NCBI RefSeq assembly: GCF_004798965.1
Contig: NZ_SDSD01000001.1
Span: forward strand, 558,001 to 622,000
Direction: 5' to 3'
DNA length: 64,000 nucleotides
Source of the DNA: Onishia niordana
Lineage (GTDB): Bacteria > Pseudomonadota > Gammaproteobacteria > Pseudomonadales > Halomonadaceae
Every line of letters starts with the position of its first letter. Position 1 is the stretch's first letter. Below the pieces are notes generated by a model. The model had not been told where the DNA came from and made no database searches. It saw only the letters and a program-made list of their open reading frames with translations. Positions 9,161 through 20,994 of this stretch are shown here, piece by piece. The translations under genes and the position numbers were made by a program.

Positions 9161-10924
9161 ATGCTGAGACAACGCGGGATGCCAGGTCGAGCCAACCCGG
9201 CTCGTCCGATTCAGGCAGGACGTCTGGCGACGACCCTGTTGACCACCACTTTACTCTGGACGGGGCTCGCTCCTATTGGGCTTGCATCGCTGGCCTTTGC
9301 CGAATCCCCAGCGACCGATGCACCTTCTGACGCCAACGTCGACGCAAAGGTCAATGACGACACCCCCAGTCAGCCACCGGCCAGCGGACAGACCAGCAAG
9401 GCATCCCTGGACGCCTTGTATGCCAAGGTCACCTCACGTGCCGAGCAACTGTCAAAGGCTCCGTACGAGGCCCACGACAACGTCTTGCCGGAGGCATTGA
9501 AGGAGCTGGATTACGACCGTTATCGGCAAATCCGTTTTCGTCCTGAGAAGGCATTGTGGCGCGATCAGTCCCTCTTCGAGGTGCAGCTCTTCCATACCGG
9601 CTTTCTCTACGACCGGCCGGTACACCTGAACCTGGTCGAGCCCGACGATGACGGCGAAACGATCGAGGTGTCACCGCTGCCCTTCGATCAGGGATATTTC
9701 CGCTATGACGATGAGGTAGCCCCCATCGGCGAGGCGCTGGCGAAGCGGTCCAGCGAGGATCAGGAAAAGGAAGATCTCGGCTACGCAGGCTTTCGCCTTC
9801 ACTACCCCCTCAACCACGGCGAATACCGCGACGAATTCATGGTTTTCCTCGGCGCCTCGTATTTCCGTCTGGTTGGCCGCGACCAGGGCTACGGCCTTTC
9901 AGCGCGTGGGCTGGCCATCGACACCGCCTCGCCTCGTGGCGAAGAGTTCCCCACTTTCACCGAATTTTGGCTGGTCAAACCGGCACCCGAGGATGATCAC
10001 ATCCAAGTGCTGGCATTGCTCGATAGCCCCTCTGTCAGTGGCGCCTACCGCTTCGACATTACCCCCGGGGAGTCCAGCACAGTGGATGTCGAGGCTCGCC
10101 TCTTCGCCCGTGAAGACGTAGAGAAACTCGGCATCGCCCCGCTGACTAGCATGTTCTGGCACGGAGGCCTTGAACGCCACGACTACGACGACTACCGGAC
10201 CCGCGTCCATGACTCGAACGGCTTGTCGATGCACACCGCCGAGGGAGAGTGGATCTGGCGTCCACTGAGCAACCCCTCGCAGCTGCATGTTTCCTCGCTG
10301 CGCGACGACCCACCCCAAGGCTTCGGCCTGGTACAGCGCCACCGCGAGTTTGACGACTATTTGGACATGGAGGCACGCTATGATCGACGCCCCAGCCAGT
10401 GGGTAACGCCTCGTGGCGGTGACTGGGGCCCTGGCGGCGTAGAACTGGTGGAAATTCCCACCGAGGACGAGACCAACGACAATATCATCGCCTACTGGGT
10501 ACCCGATGCGCCGCTCAAGGCCGGCGAGTCGCGAACCTACCGCTACCGTACCGCCACCTTCGACGCCTACCCGCCGAATCTCGAGCGCGCCGGGGTAGTA
10601 CGCACCCGCCAGGGCTGGGGAGGCGCGCCTGGCCAGGATAATCCACCGCCCAGGAGCCGTCGTCACTTCATCGTCGACTTCCGCGGCGGCGAGCTATCGA
10701 GCCTCGATGCCAGTCAACCCGTAAAGATGGCGCTGACGACCTCCAGCGGCGAAACCCTCACGCCACAGGTACAGCCATTGCCGGACGGAAAGACCTGGCG
10801 CGCGAGCTTTCGTCTCCAGCCCGATGGCGATCAACCGGCCGACATGCGACTGTCACTGACGCTGCATGGCCAATCGCTGACGGAAACTTGGAACTATGTC
10901 TGGTACCCCGACGCTGCCCGCTGA
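9161..10924 (+). CDS. mdoG: Glucan biosynthesis periplasmic protein MdoG/OpgD type
   Basis: A 587-residue periplasmic protein of the OpgG/OpgD family that works with OpgH on backbone release or branching of periplasmic glucans. The N-terminus has a signal peptide (ATTLLTTTLLWTGLAPIG, cleavage probably after AFA near residue 47), followed by a linker rich in Ser, Asp and Pro. The mature part starts with the family signature LDYDRYRQIRFRPEKALW and has GLARLF-like and EFWLVKP blocks of the beta-sandwich. GGAG lies 7 bp before the ATG. The gene follows mdoH by about 140 bp, which is the reverse of the E. coli mdoGH order. Assigning G rather than D is uncertain. Confidence 0.9.
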   Translation: MLRQRGMPGRANPARPIQAGRLATTLLTTTLLWTGLAPIGLASLAFAESPATDAPSDANVDAKVNDDTPSQPPASGQTSKASLDALYAKVTSRAEQLSKAPYEAHDNVLPEALKELDYDRYRQIRFRPEKALWRDQSLFEVQLFHTGFLYDRPVHLNLVEPDDDGETIEVSPLPFDQGYFRYDDEVAPIGEALAKRSSEDQEKEDLGYAGFRLHYPLNHGEYRDEFMVFLGASYFRLVGRDQGYGLSARGLAIDTASPRGEEFPTFTEFWLVKPAPEDDHIQVLALLDSPSVSGAYRFDITPGESSTVDVEARLFAREDVEKLGIAPLTSMFWHGGLERHDYDDYRTRVHDSNGLSMHTAEGEWIWRPLSNPSQLHVSSLRDDPPQGFGLVQRHREFDDYLDMEARYDRRPSQWVTPRGGDWGPGGVELVEIPTEDETNDNIIAYWVPDAPLKAGESRTYRYRTATFDAYPPNLERAGVVRTRQGWGGAPGQDNPPPRSRRHFIVDFRGGELSSLDASQPVKMALTTSSGETLTPQVQPLPDGKTWRASFRLQPDGDQPADMRLSLTLHGQSLTETWNYVWYPDAAR

Positions 10925-10945
10925 TCGCGGTTTGAGTGGCCAGCT

Positions 10946-12040
10946 CTAGCCTTCGCCAAGCGCCGCGGCGAAGGCCGCCGCGGCGCTCGACCAATCCTGC
11001 TGCCGCCCCCGCGCGGCGGCGGCCCCTTCACGAAGTTGAGCCCGCAGGGCGCCCTCTTCCAGCCACCGACGCAGCGCCGTAGCGAGAGCCTGGACATCGC
11101 CCGGCTCGACGGCGAGCCCCGCCCCTTCGGGCAGGGTGTGCCCAAGCGCTCCCCCCGTCGTGGTGATCACCGGTAGACCATGCGCCAGCGCCTCGGTCAC
11201 CACCATGCCGTAGCCCTCGTAATAGGACGGCAGCACGAAGAGATCCGCCTCGGCGTAATAGGCCGCAAGGGCCTCGGGGGAACGAGTGCCTAGCAGACAG
11301 ACTCGCTCACCCAGCTCCTGCTCCTCGATCATGTCCTCGACCCGCTTGGCATGTTCCGGGGCTAAGTCCAGCCCACCGATACAATCGCACTGCCAGCCAA
11401 GCTCGGACACCTTGGCCAGTGCCTCGATCAGCACCTCATGCCCCTTGCGCGGCGTCAGGCTCGCCACGCACAACAGCCGCGCCGGCTCGGCGTCTTCCTC
11501 GTGGCGGGTGACGCTGGCGGCCAGTGGCGCCGGCGACACTCCCGGCTCGACCACATGAATCTGCGACGGCAGCACGCCGAAGTCGGCCAGTCGTTCGGCA
11601 GTAAACGTGCTGGTCGCGATCACTCGCTGCATGGCCATCAGCGCCAGGGTCTCGCTGGCCTGAAAGCCCATGCGTTCGATTTCGCTCAGGCCTGTCTCAT
11701 CGGCCTGTGGATGATGCATCAGCGCCGTGAGGTCGAGCCGCTCACCATGGCATGCCACTACCTCCGGCAGACCGGCCATGACCGTGGCATCGATCACCAC
11801 CCGGGTACCATCCGGTAGCCCGCCAAGGGTGCTTTCAAGGCTTTCGGTGGCCTGCTGGTCAGGCATCGGGAAACGCCCGGCCAGCCCTTCAACGGCAATG
11901 TCCCAGCCACGCTCACGCAGTGCCTCGACGATGCGGGCATCATAGACGTAGCTACCGGTAAGCTGGTCAGGGTCGCCTGCTACCAGCAGGGTCATGTCGG
12001 GCACATGGGAAGCGGCTGATATCATCCGTGACATCCTCAT
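10946..12040 (-). CDS. GT4-family glycosyltransferase
   Basis: A 364-residue GT-B fold glycosyltransferase. The C-terminal half shows the family 1/4 signature: LLCVASLTPRKGHEVLIEAL, then the EX7E nucleotide-sugar motif (EGYGMVVTEAL inside LPSYYEGYGM). No signal peptide or membrane helix is seen, so it acts in the cytoplasm. The gene is convergent with mdoG and divergent from the first TPP riboswitch, and it has no other sugar genes beside it. It may build a surface polysaccharide or a glycosylated small molecule; donor and acceptor are unknown. The alternative ATG at 12034 is also possible. Confidence 0.85.
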   Translation of the reverse strand: MRMSRMISAASHVPDMTLLVAGDPDQLTGSYVYDARIVEALRERGWDIAVEGLAGRFPMPDQQATESLESTLGGLPDGTRVVIDATVMAGLPEVVACHGERLDLTALMHHPQADETGLSEIERMGFQASETLALMAMQRVIATSTFTAERLADFGVLPSQIHVVEPGVSPAPLAASVTRHEEDAEPARLLCVASLTPRKGHEVLIEALAKVSELGWQCDCIGGLDLAPEHAKRVEDMIEEQELGERVCLLGTRSPEALAAYYAEADLFVLPSYYEGYGMVVTEALAHGLPVITTTGGALGHTLPEGAGLAVEPGDVQALATALRRWLEEGALRAQLREGAAAARGRQQDWSSAAAAFAAALGEG

Positions 12041-12126
12041 CTCAAAGGGAATACTGAAGTCAAAAATACGAGGCTAGCACACCCGGGACTGGCAAGGGCG
12101 CGACAAGATGCTAGACTGTCGCCACT

Positions 12127-12241
12127 CGCTTGACGGGGTGCCGGTGATACCGGCTGAGACCGCCCAAGGACGTGCTTCAGCACGCCACAGGACGGATCCC
12201 GTTGAACCTGATCCGGCTCGTACCGGCGTAGGAATCAAGCG
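12127..12241 (+). promoter_or_regulatory. TPP riboswitch upstream of tenA
   Basis: The Thi-box pattern is clear: GGGGTGCCGGTGATACCGGC followed by CTGAGA, and downstream GAACCTGAT and a GGCGTAGGAA end. The outer helix P1 is formed by CGCTTGA (12127-12133) and TCAAGCG (12235-12241). The P3 side carries a larger insert than the minimal class. TPP binding would shut off tenA expression, most likely by hiding the ribosome binding site, since no terminator is obvious between the aptamer and the start. Confidence 0.95.
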
Positions 12242-12341
12242 GTGGCCGGCGCACCTTTAGTACACGCCTTTCCGGCCACACCCTTCCCTTGATTGACCTG
12301 CCTGGCTCAAGCCCCGGATCGTGACCACTACCGGAGGCCAG

Positions 12342-13010
12342 ATGGGTTACCGCTTCAGCGACCTCACTGCCGCCTGTCACAACGACTGGCGACACTATAT
12401 CGAGCACGATTTCGTGCGCCGACTCGGCGCCGCCACCCTCGATCAAAAGGCCTTTCGCCACTACCTTCAGCAGGACTACCTGTTCCTGATTCACTTCGCC
12501 CGTGCCTATGCCCTGGCGGCCTACAAGAGCCGCACGCTGAGTGATCTGCGACACGCCCAAGCGGGCCTCTCGACCATCCTCGATGTGGAACTCGACCTCC
12601 ACATTGCCTACTGCCGCGAATGGGGCATCTCGGAGAGTGATTTGGAAACACTGCCCGAGGCCCGCGCGACACTGGCCTATACCCGCTATGTGCTCGAGAC
12701 CGGACAGCGCGGTGATCTGCTGGATCTCCACGTGGCCCTGGCACCCTGCCTAATCGGCTACGGCGAGATCGCCACCTGGCTCAATGCCCAGCCCTTTACG
12801 GTTCGTGGTGATGCCAACCCCTTCGACGCCTGGATCACCATGTACGAAGGCCCGGACTTTCAGGAGGCGATGGCAAGCGAAATCACCTGGCTCGATTCAC
12901 ACCTCGCGGAAGTCGGCCCACGACGCTTCGAGGAGCTTCGCCAGGTGTTCAGTGAGGCCACCCGGCTTGAAATCGACTTCTGGCAGATGGGGCTTGATCA
13001 AGGCGATTGA
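12342..13010 (+). CDS. tenA: Aminopyrimidine aminohydrolase / thiaminase II TenA
   Basis: A 222-residue TENA/THI-4 family enzyme that hydrolyses formylaminopyrimidine or aminopyrimidine breakdown products of thiamin to recover HMP for thiamin synthesis. The catalytic Cys is at position 136 (ALAPCLIGYGEIA), and the C-terminal helix carries the Glu/Phe/Trp group (EIDFWQMG). The length is normal for the family. The ATG at 12342 is preceded by GGAGG; the upstream GTG at 12321 would add seven residues without a better site. The TPP riboswitch upstream and thiC downstream support the role. Confidence 0.93.
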   Translation: MGYRFSDLTAACHNDWRHYIEHDFVRRLGAATLDQKAFRHYLQQDYLFLIHFARAYALAAYKSRTLSDLRHAQAGLSTILDVELDLHIAYCREWGISESDLETLPEARATLAYTRYVLETGQRGDLLDLHVALAPCLIGYGEIATWLNAQPFTVRGDANPFDAWITMYEGPDFQEAMASEITWLDSHLAEVGPRRFEELRQVFSEATRLEIDFWQMGLDQGD

Positions 13011-13091
13011 GCGCCCTGCCAAACGCCGTTCGGTCAGGTGGGGCCGAACGGGGCGTATCACCCACCACCGGAAGCCTAGGCTTCCATCACT

Positions 13092-13220
13092 CGCTTGACG
13101 GGGTGCCGGTGATACCGGCTGAGATCATCCAACAGGTGCCTTGGGCGCGTGGCAGGACGGATCCCGTTGAACCTGACCTGGCTAATTCTTTCGAGAGGGT
13201 ACCAGCGTAGGGATCAAGCG
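13092..13220 (+). promoter_or_regulatory. TPP riboswitch upstream of thiC
   Basis: A second Thi-box aptamer. P1 is formed by CGCTTGA (13092-13098) and TCAAGCG (13214-13220). The P2 region and CTGAGA are identical to the first riboswitch. GAACCTGAC and CCAGCGTAGGGA close the pyrophosphate helix. It lies about 80 bp before thiC and should repress it when TPP is abundant. The P3 stem is long and differs from that of the upstream copy, as does a hairpin with TTCTTTCGAGAG on the other side. Confidence 0.95.
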
Positions 13221-13297
13221 ACATGCAGGCCGCCGTTCGGGCCCGCCCCTGTCCCTCCTTCGCTTGTCCTCCCCAGACTATTGGGAGAACACATTAG

Positions 13298-15202
<1,905 letters not shown>

Positions 15203-15224
15203 TAAGGCTTTCGTTCGTATCGCA

Positions 15225-15256
15225 AGAAGGCCCCGCTTCGGCGGGGCCTTCTCTTT
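15225..15256 (+). terminator. Intrinsic terminator after thiC
   Basis: A perfect 12-bp GC-rich stem (AGAAGGCCCCGC / GCGGGGCCTTCT) with a TTCG tetraloop is followed by CTTTTAG. It lies 23 bp after the thiC stop codon. Confidence 0.92.
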
Positions 15257-15286
15257 TAGTCTTTTAGCCACACCAGAGGCGATCCT

Positions 15287-15970
15287 CTAAAAGGCACCAT
15301 ACCCTAACGGCATGCGGCTCATATTATTCTCGACCCGTTTGACACCCGGCTGGCTTTCGGCGGCGAGCTGCACCGCTTTCATTTCCTCATCACTCGCCAC
15401 CAGGCCCCACAACTCGACGACGCCATCCTTGACGATGACGTTGACGCGCACGGTGTTGAGCTTTTCTTCGAGCTCCTGGTTGAGCGCATCACGCAGGCTG
15501 CGATCATCGCGCGTGCCCTCTCTGACCGGCGGGGTACTGGCCAGCCCCTGCAACAGATTGGCACGGCTCACGATACCCACGAGTTTGCCGTCTCGCGTCA
15601 CCGGCACCCGCTTGATATGGCGCTTCTCAAGCAGGCGTGCGATCTCGGCGACCGAGATGTCTTCTTCCACGTCGACCACCGGGTGGCTCATGATGTCCTT
15701 GGCCACGTGGCCATGGGTCTTGATGTAGCTGGCCGCTTTTTCGGCCCCCGACGACACCAGGGACAGCCACCAGGGCACGGCGTTGTCGTCCGGACTATCG
15801 GCACGCCCCATCAAATCCCCTTCGCTGACCATTCCCATCAGGCAGTGGTCATCGTCGACGACGGGGACCGCACTGATACGGTGGTCCATCAGCAAGCGGA
15901 CAATTTCCTGCACGTCTGTCTCGGGAGAGACACTGATGACCTTGGTAGTCATGACATCAACAGCACGCAT
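15287..15970 (-). CDS. CBS-pair and BON domain protein
   Basis: A 227-residue cytoplasmic protein. Two CBS motifs cover about residues 1-60 (VMTTKVISVSPETDVQEIV ... ISAVPVVDDD) and 90-145 (IMSHPVVDVEEDISVAEIA ... IKRVPVTRDGKLVGIVSR). They are followed by a BON domain at about 155-220 (VNVIVKDGVVELWGLV ... GVKRVENNM). CBS pairs usually bind adenosyl nucleotides and sense energy state; BON domains are found in proteins near membranes or under osmotic stress. The target is unknown. The gene is convergent with thiC and stands alone. Confidence 0.9.
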   Translation of the reverse strand: MRAVDVMTTKVISVSPETDVQEIVRLLMDHRISAVPVVDDDHCLMGMVSEGDLMGRADSPDDNAVPWWLSLVSSGAEKAASYIKTHGHVAKDIMSHPVVDVEEDISVAEIARLLEKRHIKRVPVTRDGKLVGIVSRANLLQGLASTPPVREGTRDDRSLRDALNQELEEKLNTVRVNVIVKDGVVELWGLVASDEEMKAVQLAAESQPGVKRVENNMSRMPLGYGAF

Positions 15971-16328
15971 GGCACATCCTCCTGATGAAAGCTAATGGCA
16001 CAGAGCCCGCTGGTAAGCCTCGTGTTGAGTGCTTGTCAGGCATCGATGCAAGTGCGAGGCGAATTAATTCCGTAAAGGCATAACTAAACTCTAGTGCTGG
16101 CACAGGATAGCCACAAGCCGCTATCTCAGTATGCCCTTATCTGAGCACCGTACCGGACGGCAACTCGCGAGGTTAGGCACCGCTATACCGAATAAACCAG
16201 TGAGGCAGAACGGGAGAGCGCAAGAAGAACTGAAGCCAACAAAAAGGGCGACCCTGTTGGGCCGCCCTTTTCATCTACCTCTGCAACCTGCATCCATGAG
16301 GTTCAAACGCTATCTGGATGTGAGCCTA
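15971..16328. other. Intergenic region between the CBS-BON and Yip1-like genes
   Basis: About 360 bp without a believable coding frame. The left part should hold the promoter of the CBS-BON gene, and the right part holds the terminator of the Yip1-like gene at 16242-16271. Nothing else was recognised. Confidence 0.5.
16242..16271 (-). terminator. Intrinsic terminator for the Yip1-like gene
   Basis: On the minus strand AAAAGGGCG and CGCCCTTTT form a stem, followed by a run of T residues. It lies about 60 bp past the stop of the minus-strand Yip1-like gene. Confidence 0.8.
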
Positions 16329-16940
16329 TCACCCACCGATCAACGACAAGATGATGCGCTCTCCATAGCCCCAAAGCAGTACGGTTAGCCCAAGCATTGC
16401 CTCGAGCACCAGCACGCCGATACCCAGCGTGGAGCTTGAGACGATGAAGCCCTCCTCGCTACTGATGCCCAGAAAGGACGGGATGCCCAGATAGAGCAAA
16501 TAGGCGGTGTAGCAAAGGCCGATGATACCGGCCAGCAGGCACAGCCAGATAAGTGGATAGATGGCCACGAGGCCACTCAAGAACATCGGCGTGGCCACAT
16601 AGCCAGCGAACACGATGCACTCACTCTGTTTCGGGGGAGTCGATGTGAAACGCTTGGCCAGGGCGCGAATCACCTTGCCCACCGAATACACCGCCGCGAG
16701 GATCACCAGATAGAAGACAATCCCGGCGCCCAGAGCATCCAGATACCCCAGCTGTATGTGGGTCTCCCCGCCTAGTCCCCACCCCACTTGGGTGGTGCCA
16801 ATATAGGAGCAGATGACCGGAATAGCAGCCAGCAACAGCACGTGATGCTCGTAAAGGTGCGTGAGCGTCTCGCGCTCTCCCTTGATCTGCTTCCATTCAC
16901 GTTGCGGATGGGCCATCAGGCCCCAAACATGCGTCAGCAT
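16329..16940 (-). CDS. Yip1-family membrane protein
   Basis: A 203-residue polytopic membrane protein. It begins with a short soluble stretch (HVWGLMAHPQREWKQIKGE) typical of bacterial Yip1-domain proteins and then has five hydrophobic helices, with a YLLYLGIPSFLGISSEEG loop. Bacterial Yip1 proteins have no firmly established function. The gene stands upstream of a terminator and next to the cyo operon, but with about 170 bp between, so a link to the oxidase is not supported. Confidence 0.8.
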   Translation of the reverse strand: MLTHVWGLMAHPQREWKQIKGERETLTHLYEHHVLLLAAIPVICSYIGTTQVGWGLGGETHIQLGYLDALGAGIVFYLVILAAVYSVGKVIRALAKRFTSTPPKQSECIVFAGYVATPMFLSGLVAIYPLIWLCLLAGIIGLCYTAYLLYLGIPSFLGISSEEGFIVSSSTLGIGVLVLEAMLGLTVLLWGYGERIILSLIGG

Positions 16941-17110
16941 CCAGACACCTCCCTCTATCTGCAGGCAAGATCAGCGTAAACCGACCTCAGGTACACGCAT
17001 GAAACGTGCGACATTCACAGTATAGACATGCGCAGGGGGGAAGCGTCGACGACAGTTTTCACTGCCGTCTCAACGCTTTGGGTTCAGCATGGCGAGAACC
17101 CATGAAGGGA

Positions 17111-17998
17111 TCAGCGCAGCGAGGTCCAGAGCAGCGGCGATTGAGGCAGGGCGGCATCCACCGACATCATCAGGCTCAGAGCCGTGATGGTGAGGATGGA
17201 AAAACCAAACACGCTCTTGGCCCAGCGGACTTCATCCTGAGCCCGATAGCCCTTGCACGCCAGGTACAACCAATAGCCTCCCATACCCAGGGCAACCATG
17301 AAGTAACCAGGACCTGCATAGCCCGCAATGCTCAGGGCAAGCGTCGCCGGAATGAACGCAAGGATCCAGCCGAGGATGTGATGCTTGGCACGATGGACGC
17401 CCCGCACCACCGGCAGTACCGGAATAGATGCAGCACGGTAATCTTCCAGGCGGAAGATGGCGATCGCATAGGAGTGCGGCATCTGCCACAGGCAGAAGAT
17501 GGTCAGCAGCGTCAGGGCACCGGTATCGAAGGTCCCGCTGACGGCGCAATAGCCCACCACCGGCGGCACGGCCCCGGACAGGCTGCCGACCAGGGTGCCG
17601 TACTCCGAATGGCGCTTCATCCACAGGCTGTAGACGCCGACGTAGATGACGAAGCCGAAGGCCGCCAGGCCCACCGTCAGGGCATTGGTGCCCAGGGCCA
17701 GCAGGCCGAAACCGGCCAGCCCCAGCGCCGTGGCGAACCACAGCGTGGCGCTGGGGGTCACCCGCCCCTGCACCAGCGGGCGATTCTGGGTACGCTGCAT
17801 CACCGCATCGATATCCTGATCGATGACGTTGTTGAAGGCGCACCCGGAGGCGATCACCAGCGCCAACCCCACCAGAGCCGACAGGAACAGCGGCAGATCG
17901 AACTCGCCCTGGGCGGCCAGGAAGTAGCCGCCCAGAACGGAGATCAAGTTACCGCCGATGATGCCCGGCTTGGTGAGGGTCAGGTAGTCCTTGAGCAT
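17111..17998 (-). CDS. cyoE: Protohaem IX farnesyltransferase CyoE (haem O synthase)
   Basis: The 295-residue UbiA-type prenyltransferase converts haem B to haem O for the bo-type oxidase. The start [17 protein letters not shown] matches the conserved beginning of the family, so it was preferred to the longer frame that overlaps cyoD. The prenyl-diphosphate motif is seen as [20 protein letters not shown], and [21 protein letters not shown] and [14 protein letters not shown] are present. It is the last gene of the cyo operon, 14 bp after cyoD. Confidence 0.95.
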   Translation of the reverse strand: MLKDYLTLTKPGIIGGNLISVLGGYFLAAQGEFDLPLFLSALVGLALVIASGCAFNNVIDQDIDAVMQRTQNRPLVQGRVTPSATLWFATALGLAGFGLLALGTNALTVGLAAFGFVIYVGVYSLWMKRHSEYGTLVGSLSGAVPPVVGYCAVSGTFDTGALTLLTIFCLWQMPHSYAIAIFRLEDYRAASIPVLPVVRGVHRAKHHILGWILAFIPATLALSIAGYAGPGYFMVALGMGGYWLYLACKGYRAQDEVRWAKSVFGFSILTITALSLMMSVDAALPQSPLLWTSLR

Positions 17999-18012
17999 GG
18001 AGGGCGTCTGCG

Positions 18013-18342
18013 TCAGCCGATCATCATGTTGAGATGCAGGTTTTTCATGATCCACAGGGAACCTCCGATGACCAGGACCAGAATCGCCACGGTGAAGACG
18101 AAGGACATGAAGTTCCAGCCCTCATCGGCCTTGGTATTCATATGCATGAACAGCACCAGCTGCACCAGCACTTGGGCCACCGCGGTGGTCACGATGATCA
18201 GCAGCGTGACCGCGGTGTCGAAGGAACCAGCCATCACCGCCCCGAAGGGAATGATGGTCAGGACGATGGACAGGATCAGGCCGATCACATAGGACTTGAC
18301 GCTGCCATGGCTGTGGTCGTGAGACGCGTGTGAGTCGCTCAT
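18013..18342 (-). CDS. cyoD: Cytochrome o ubiquinol oxidase subunit IV
   Basis: A 109-residue small membrane subunit with three helices. The His-rich N-terminus ([16 protein letters not shown]) is typical of CyoD. It sits in the inner membrane as an assembly and stability subunit of the bo3 quinol oxidase. It starts one base after the cyoC stop. Confidence 0.95.
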   Translation of the reverse strand: MSDSHASHDHSHGSVKSYVIGLILSIVLTIIPFGAVMAGSFDTAVTLLIIVTTAVAQVLVQLVLFMHMNTKADEGWNFMSFVFTVAILVLVIGGSLWIMKNLHLNMMIG

Positions 18343-18343
18343 A

Positions 18344-18973
18344 TCACAGGACTCCCATCAGGTAGACGAAGGAGAAGACGCAGATCCAGACGATGTCCAG
18401 GAAGTGCCAGAACAGGCTCAGGCACATGATCCGCGGGCGCGTCACCTCGGTCAGGCCTTGCTTCTTGAGCTGGATCAGCATGACCAGGATCCAGATCAGG
18501 CCGAAGGTCACGTGCAGGCCGTGGGTACCGACCAGGGTGAAGAAGGCCGACAGGAAGCCACTGCGATCCGGCCCGAAGCCTTCATGGATCAGGTGTTGGA
18601 ACTCGTAGAGCTCCAGGCCGATGAAACCAGCCCCGAGCAGGAAGGTGATGATCAACCACTTTTGCACCTGAACCACCCGCCCAGCATTCATTGCTAGCAC
18701 GGCCATGCCATAGGTGAAACTACTGATCAGCAGCAGGAAGGTACTGATCAAAATCAGCGGAAGATCAAAGATCTCACCCGGTGTCGGTCCACCGGCCGTG
18801 CCTCTCAGAAGCACGGCGTAGGTGGCGAACAGGGACCCGAAGATCACCAGGTCGCTCATCAGGTAGACCCAGAAACCGAAGATCTTGGTGCCCGCGGTAT
18901 CGTGATGATCGTCGTGGTGATCGTGGTCATGCCCGTGGGCATGACCTTGGTTGCTAAGAGTATCGGTTGCCAT
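18344..18973 (-). CDS. cyoC: Cytochrome o ubiquinol oxidase subunit III
   Basis: A 209-residue subunit III of the haem-copper oxidase, with a His/Asp-rich N-terminus ([15 protein letters not shown]) and five hydrophobic helices. The block [18 protein letters not shown] and the closing [18 protein letters not shown] are diagnostic of the family. It follows cyoB by 2 bp in the operon. Confidence 0.96.
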   Translation of the reverse strand: MATDTLSNQGHAHGHDHDHHDDHHDTAGTKIFGFWVYLMSDLVIFGSLFATYAVLLRGTAGGPTPGEIFDLPLILISTFLLLISSFTYGMAVLAMNAGRVVQVQKWLIITFLLGAGFIGLELYEFQHLIHEGFGPDRSGFLSAFFTLVGTHGLHVTFGLIWILVMLIQLKKQGLTEVTRPRIMCLSLFWHFLDIVWICVFSFVYLMGVL

Positions 18974-18975
18974 GA

Positions 18976-20991
18976 TTAGCTCTGCGTCTCCAGCCGAGTT
19001 GAGTGCGCGAGATCACCCTTCTGCTTCAAGCGCTGACGATGCTCGCGCTCGATGCGCTCCACTTCCGCCGCAGGGACGTAGTAGTCGACGTCATCGTTGA
19101 AGATCCGCGCCATGAAGGTTGCAAACATACCGATGCCACCGACGATTGCCAGCCACCAGATGTGCCACACGAGAGCAAAACCAAAGATGGTGGCGAAGAG
19201 CGCGATAATCGGACCTTCCCAAGTATTCTTCGGCATGTGGATATCCTGGTAGGGCGGCTCGGAAATCGGCGGCACGCCACCATTGGCCTTCTTGGCCTCC
19301 CAGAACCCATCCACACCGTGTACTTCAGGCAGGTGCGCGAAGTTGTAGAACGGCGCCGGCGAGGAGGTCGCCCACTCGAGGGTGCGGCCGTCCCAGGGAT
19401 CGCCGGTGACGTCCTGGTTCTGCTTGCGATCACGGATGCTGACGTAGAACTGGATCAAGGTGCAGGCAATGCCGGCCGCAATGATCAGCGCACCCACCCA
19501 GGCCACGATCATCAGCGGCTGCCACTCGGGGTTGCTGTAGGACTGCATGCGACGCACGGCACCGAAGAAGGCCAGCACGTAGAGCGGCGTGAAGGCCACG
19601 TAGAAACCGATGAACCAGCACCAGAAGGAACGCTTGCCCCATTTTTCATTCAGGGTGAAGCCGAAGGCCTTCGGGAACCAGTAGGTCAGGCCCGCCAGCA
19701 TGCCGAATACCACGCCGCCGATAATGACGTTGTGGAAGTGGGCGATAACGAACAGGCTGTTGTGCAGCACGAAGTTCGCCGCCGGCACCGACAGCATCAC
19801 GCCGGTCATGCCCCCCAGGGTGAAGGTGATGATGAAGCCCAGGGTCCACAGCACCGGCGAGGTGAACTCGAGGCGACCGCGGTACATGGTGAACAGCCAG
19901 TTGAAGATCTTCACCCCGGTGGGGATGGCGATGATCATCGTCATGATGCCGAAGAAGGCATTGACGTCGGCCCCGGCGCCCATGGTGAAGAAGTGGTGCA
20001 GCCAGACCACGAACGACAGGATGGTGATCGCCACCGTGGCCCAGACCATGGTGTTGTAGCCGAACAGGCGCTTCTTGGCGAAGGTCGCGATGACCTCGGA
20101 GAAGACCCCGAAGGCCGGCAGGATCAGGATGTACACCTCAGGATGGCCCCAGGCCCAGATGAGGTTGACGTACATCATCATGTTGCCACCGAGATCGGTG
20201 GTGAAGAAGTTCATGCCCAGGTACCGATCCAGGGTCAGCAGCGCGATGGTCGCGGTGAGGATCGGGAAGGAGGCGATGATCAGGACGTTCGCGCACAGCG
20301 AGGTCCAGGTGAAGATCGGCATGCGGAACATCGTCATGCCCTTGGTGCGCATCTTGAGGATGGTGACGAAGAAGTTGATCCCCGTCATGGTCGTGCCTAT
20401 ACCCGATATCTGCAACGCCCATATCCAGTAATCCACCCCAACCCCGGGACTGTAATCGAGTCCCGATAGTGGCGCATAGGCCAGCCAGCCGGTTTTGGCG
20501 AATTCACCGACAAAGAGTGACACGTTGACAAGAACCACGCCCGCCGCGAACAACCAGAAGCTCAGGTTGTTGAGGAACGGGAAGGCCACGTCACGCGCAC
20601 CGATCTGCAGCGGCACCACCAGGTTCATCAGGCCGATGACCATGGGCATGGCCACGAAGAAGATCATGATCACGCCGTGGGCGGTGAAGATCTGGTCGTA
20701 GTGCGAGGGCGGCAGGAAGCCCTCAGCCCCTGCGGATGCCATGGCCAGCTGGGAGCGCATCATGATGGCGTCCGCGAAGCCGCGCAGCAGCATCACCAGG
20801 GCGACGATGAAGTACATGATGCCGAGCTTCTTGTGGTCGACGGAGGTGATCCACTCCGTCCACAAGTAGCCCCACTTCTTGAAGTAGGTGATGGCGGCCG
20901 TCAGCGCCCCCCCCCCCAGGACGATGGCCACAATGGTCGTCAAGACAATGGGATCGGTCGGGATCGCCTCGAGACTGAGTTTTCCGAACAT
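18976..20991 (-). CDS. cyoB: Cytochrome o ubiquinol oxidase subunit I
   Basis: The 671-residue catalytic subunit reduces oxygen to water with electrons from ubiquinol and pumps protons. The haem-copper centre ligands are seen: [15 protein letters not shown] (CuB His and the cross-linked Tyr) and WLHHFFTMG (two CuB His ligands), with [14 protein letters not shown] supplying haem ligands. Length and sequence match CyoB. It starts 3 bp after cyoA. Confidence 0.98.
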   Translation of the reverse strand: MFGKLSLEAIPTDPIVLTTIVAIVLGGGALTAAITYFKKWGYLWTEWITSVDHKKLGIMYFIVALVMLLRGFADAIMMRSQLAMASAGAEGFLPPSHYDQIFTAHGVIMIFFVAMPMVIGLMNLVVPLQIGARDVAFPFLNNLSFWLFAAGVVLVNVSLFVGEFAKTGWLAYAPLSGLDYSPGVGVDYWIWALQISGIGTTMTGINFFVTILKMRTKGMTMFRMPIFTWTSLCANVLIIASFPILTATIALLTLDRYLGMNFFTTDLGGNMMMYVNLIWAWGHPEVYILILPAFGVFSEVIATFAKKRLFGYNTMVWATVAITILSFVVWLHHFFTMGAGADVNAFFGIMTMIIAIPTGVKIFNWLFTMYRGRLEFTSPVLWTLGFIITFTLGGMTGVMLSVPAANFVLHNSLFVIAHFHNVIIGGVVFGMLAGLTYWFPKAFGFTLNEKWGKRSFWCWFIGFYVAFTPLYVLAFFGAVRRMQSYSNPEWQPLMIVAWVGALIIAAGIACTLIQFYVSIRDRKQNQDVTGDPWDGRTLEWATSSPAPFYNFAHLPEVHGVDGFWEAKKANGGVPPISEPPYQDIHMPKNTWEGPIIALFATIFGFALVWHIWWLAIVGGIGMFATFMARIFNDDVDYYVPAAEVERIEREHRQRLKQKGDLAHSTRLETQS

Positions 20992-20994
20992 AAT

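Noticed and set aside
17006..18292. A 428-codon plus-strand frame opposite cyoE and cyoD.
   Set aside because: It lies entirely antisense to conserved oxidase genes and has biased composition without any domain.
19003..20469. A 488-codon open frame on the plus strand opposite cyoB.
   Set aside because: It is the antisense shadow of a well-supported gene in GC-rich DNA, and its His/Glu/Gly-rich composition is typical of such shadows.
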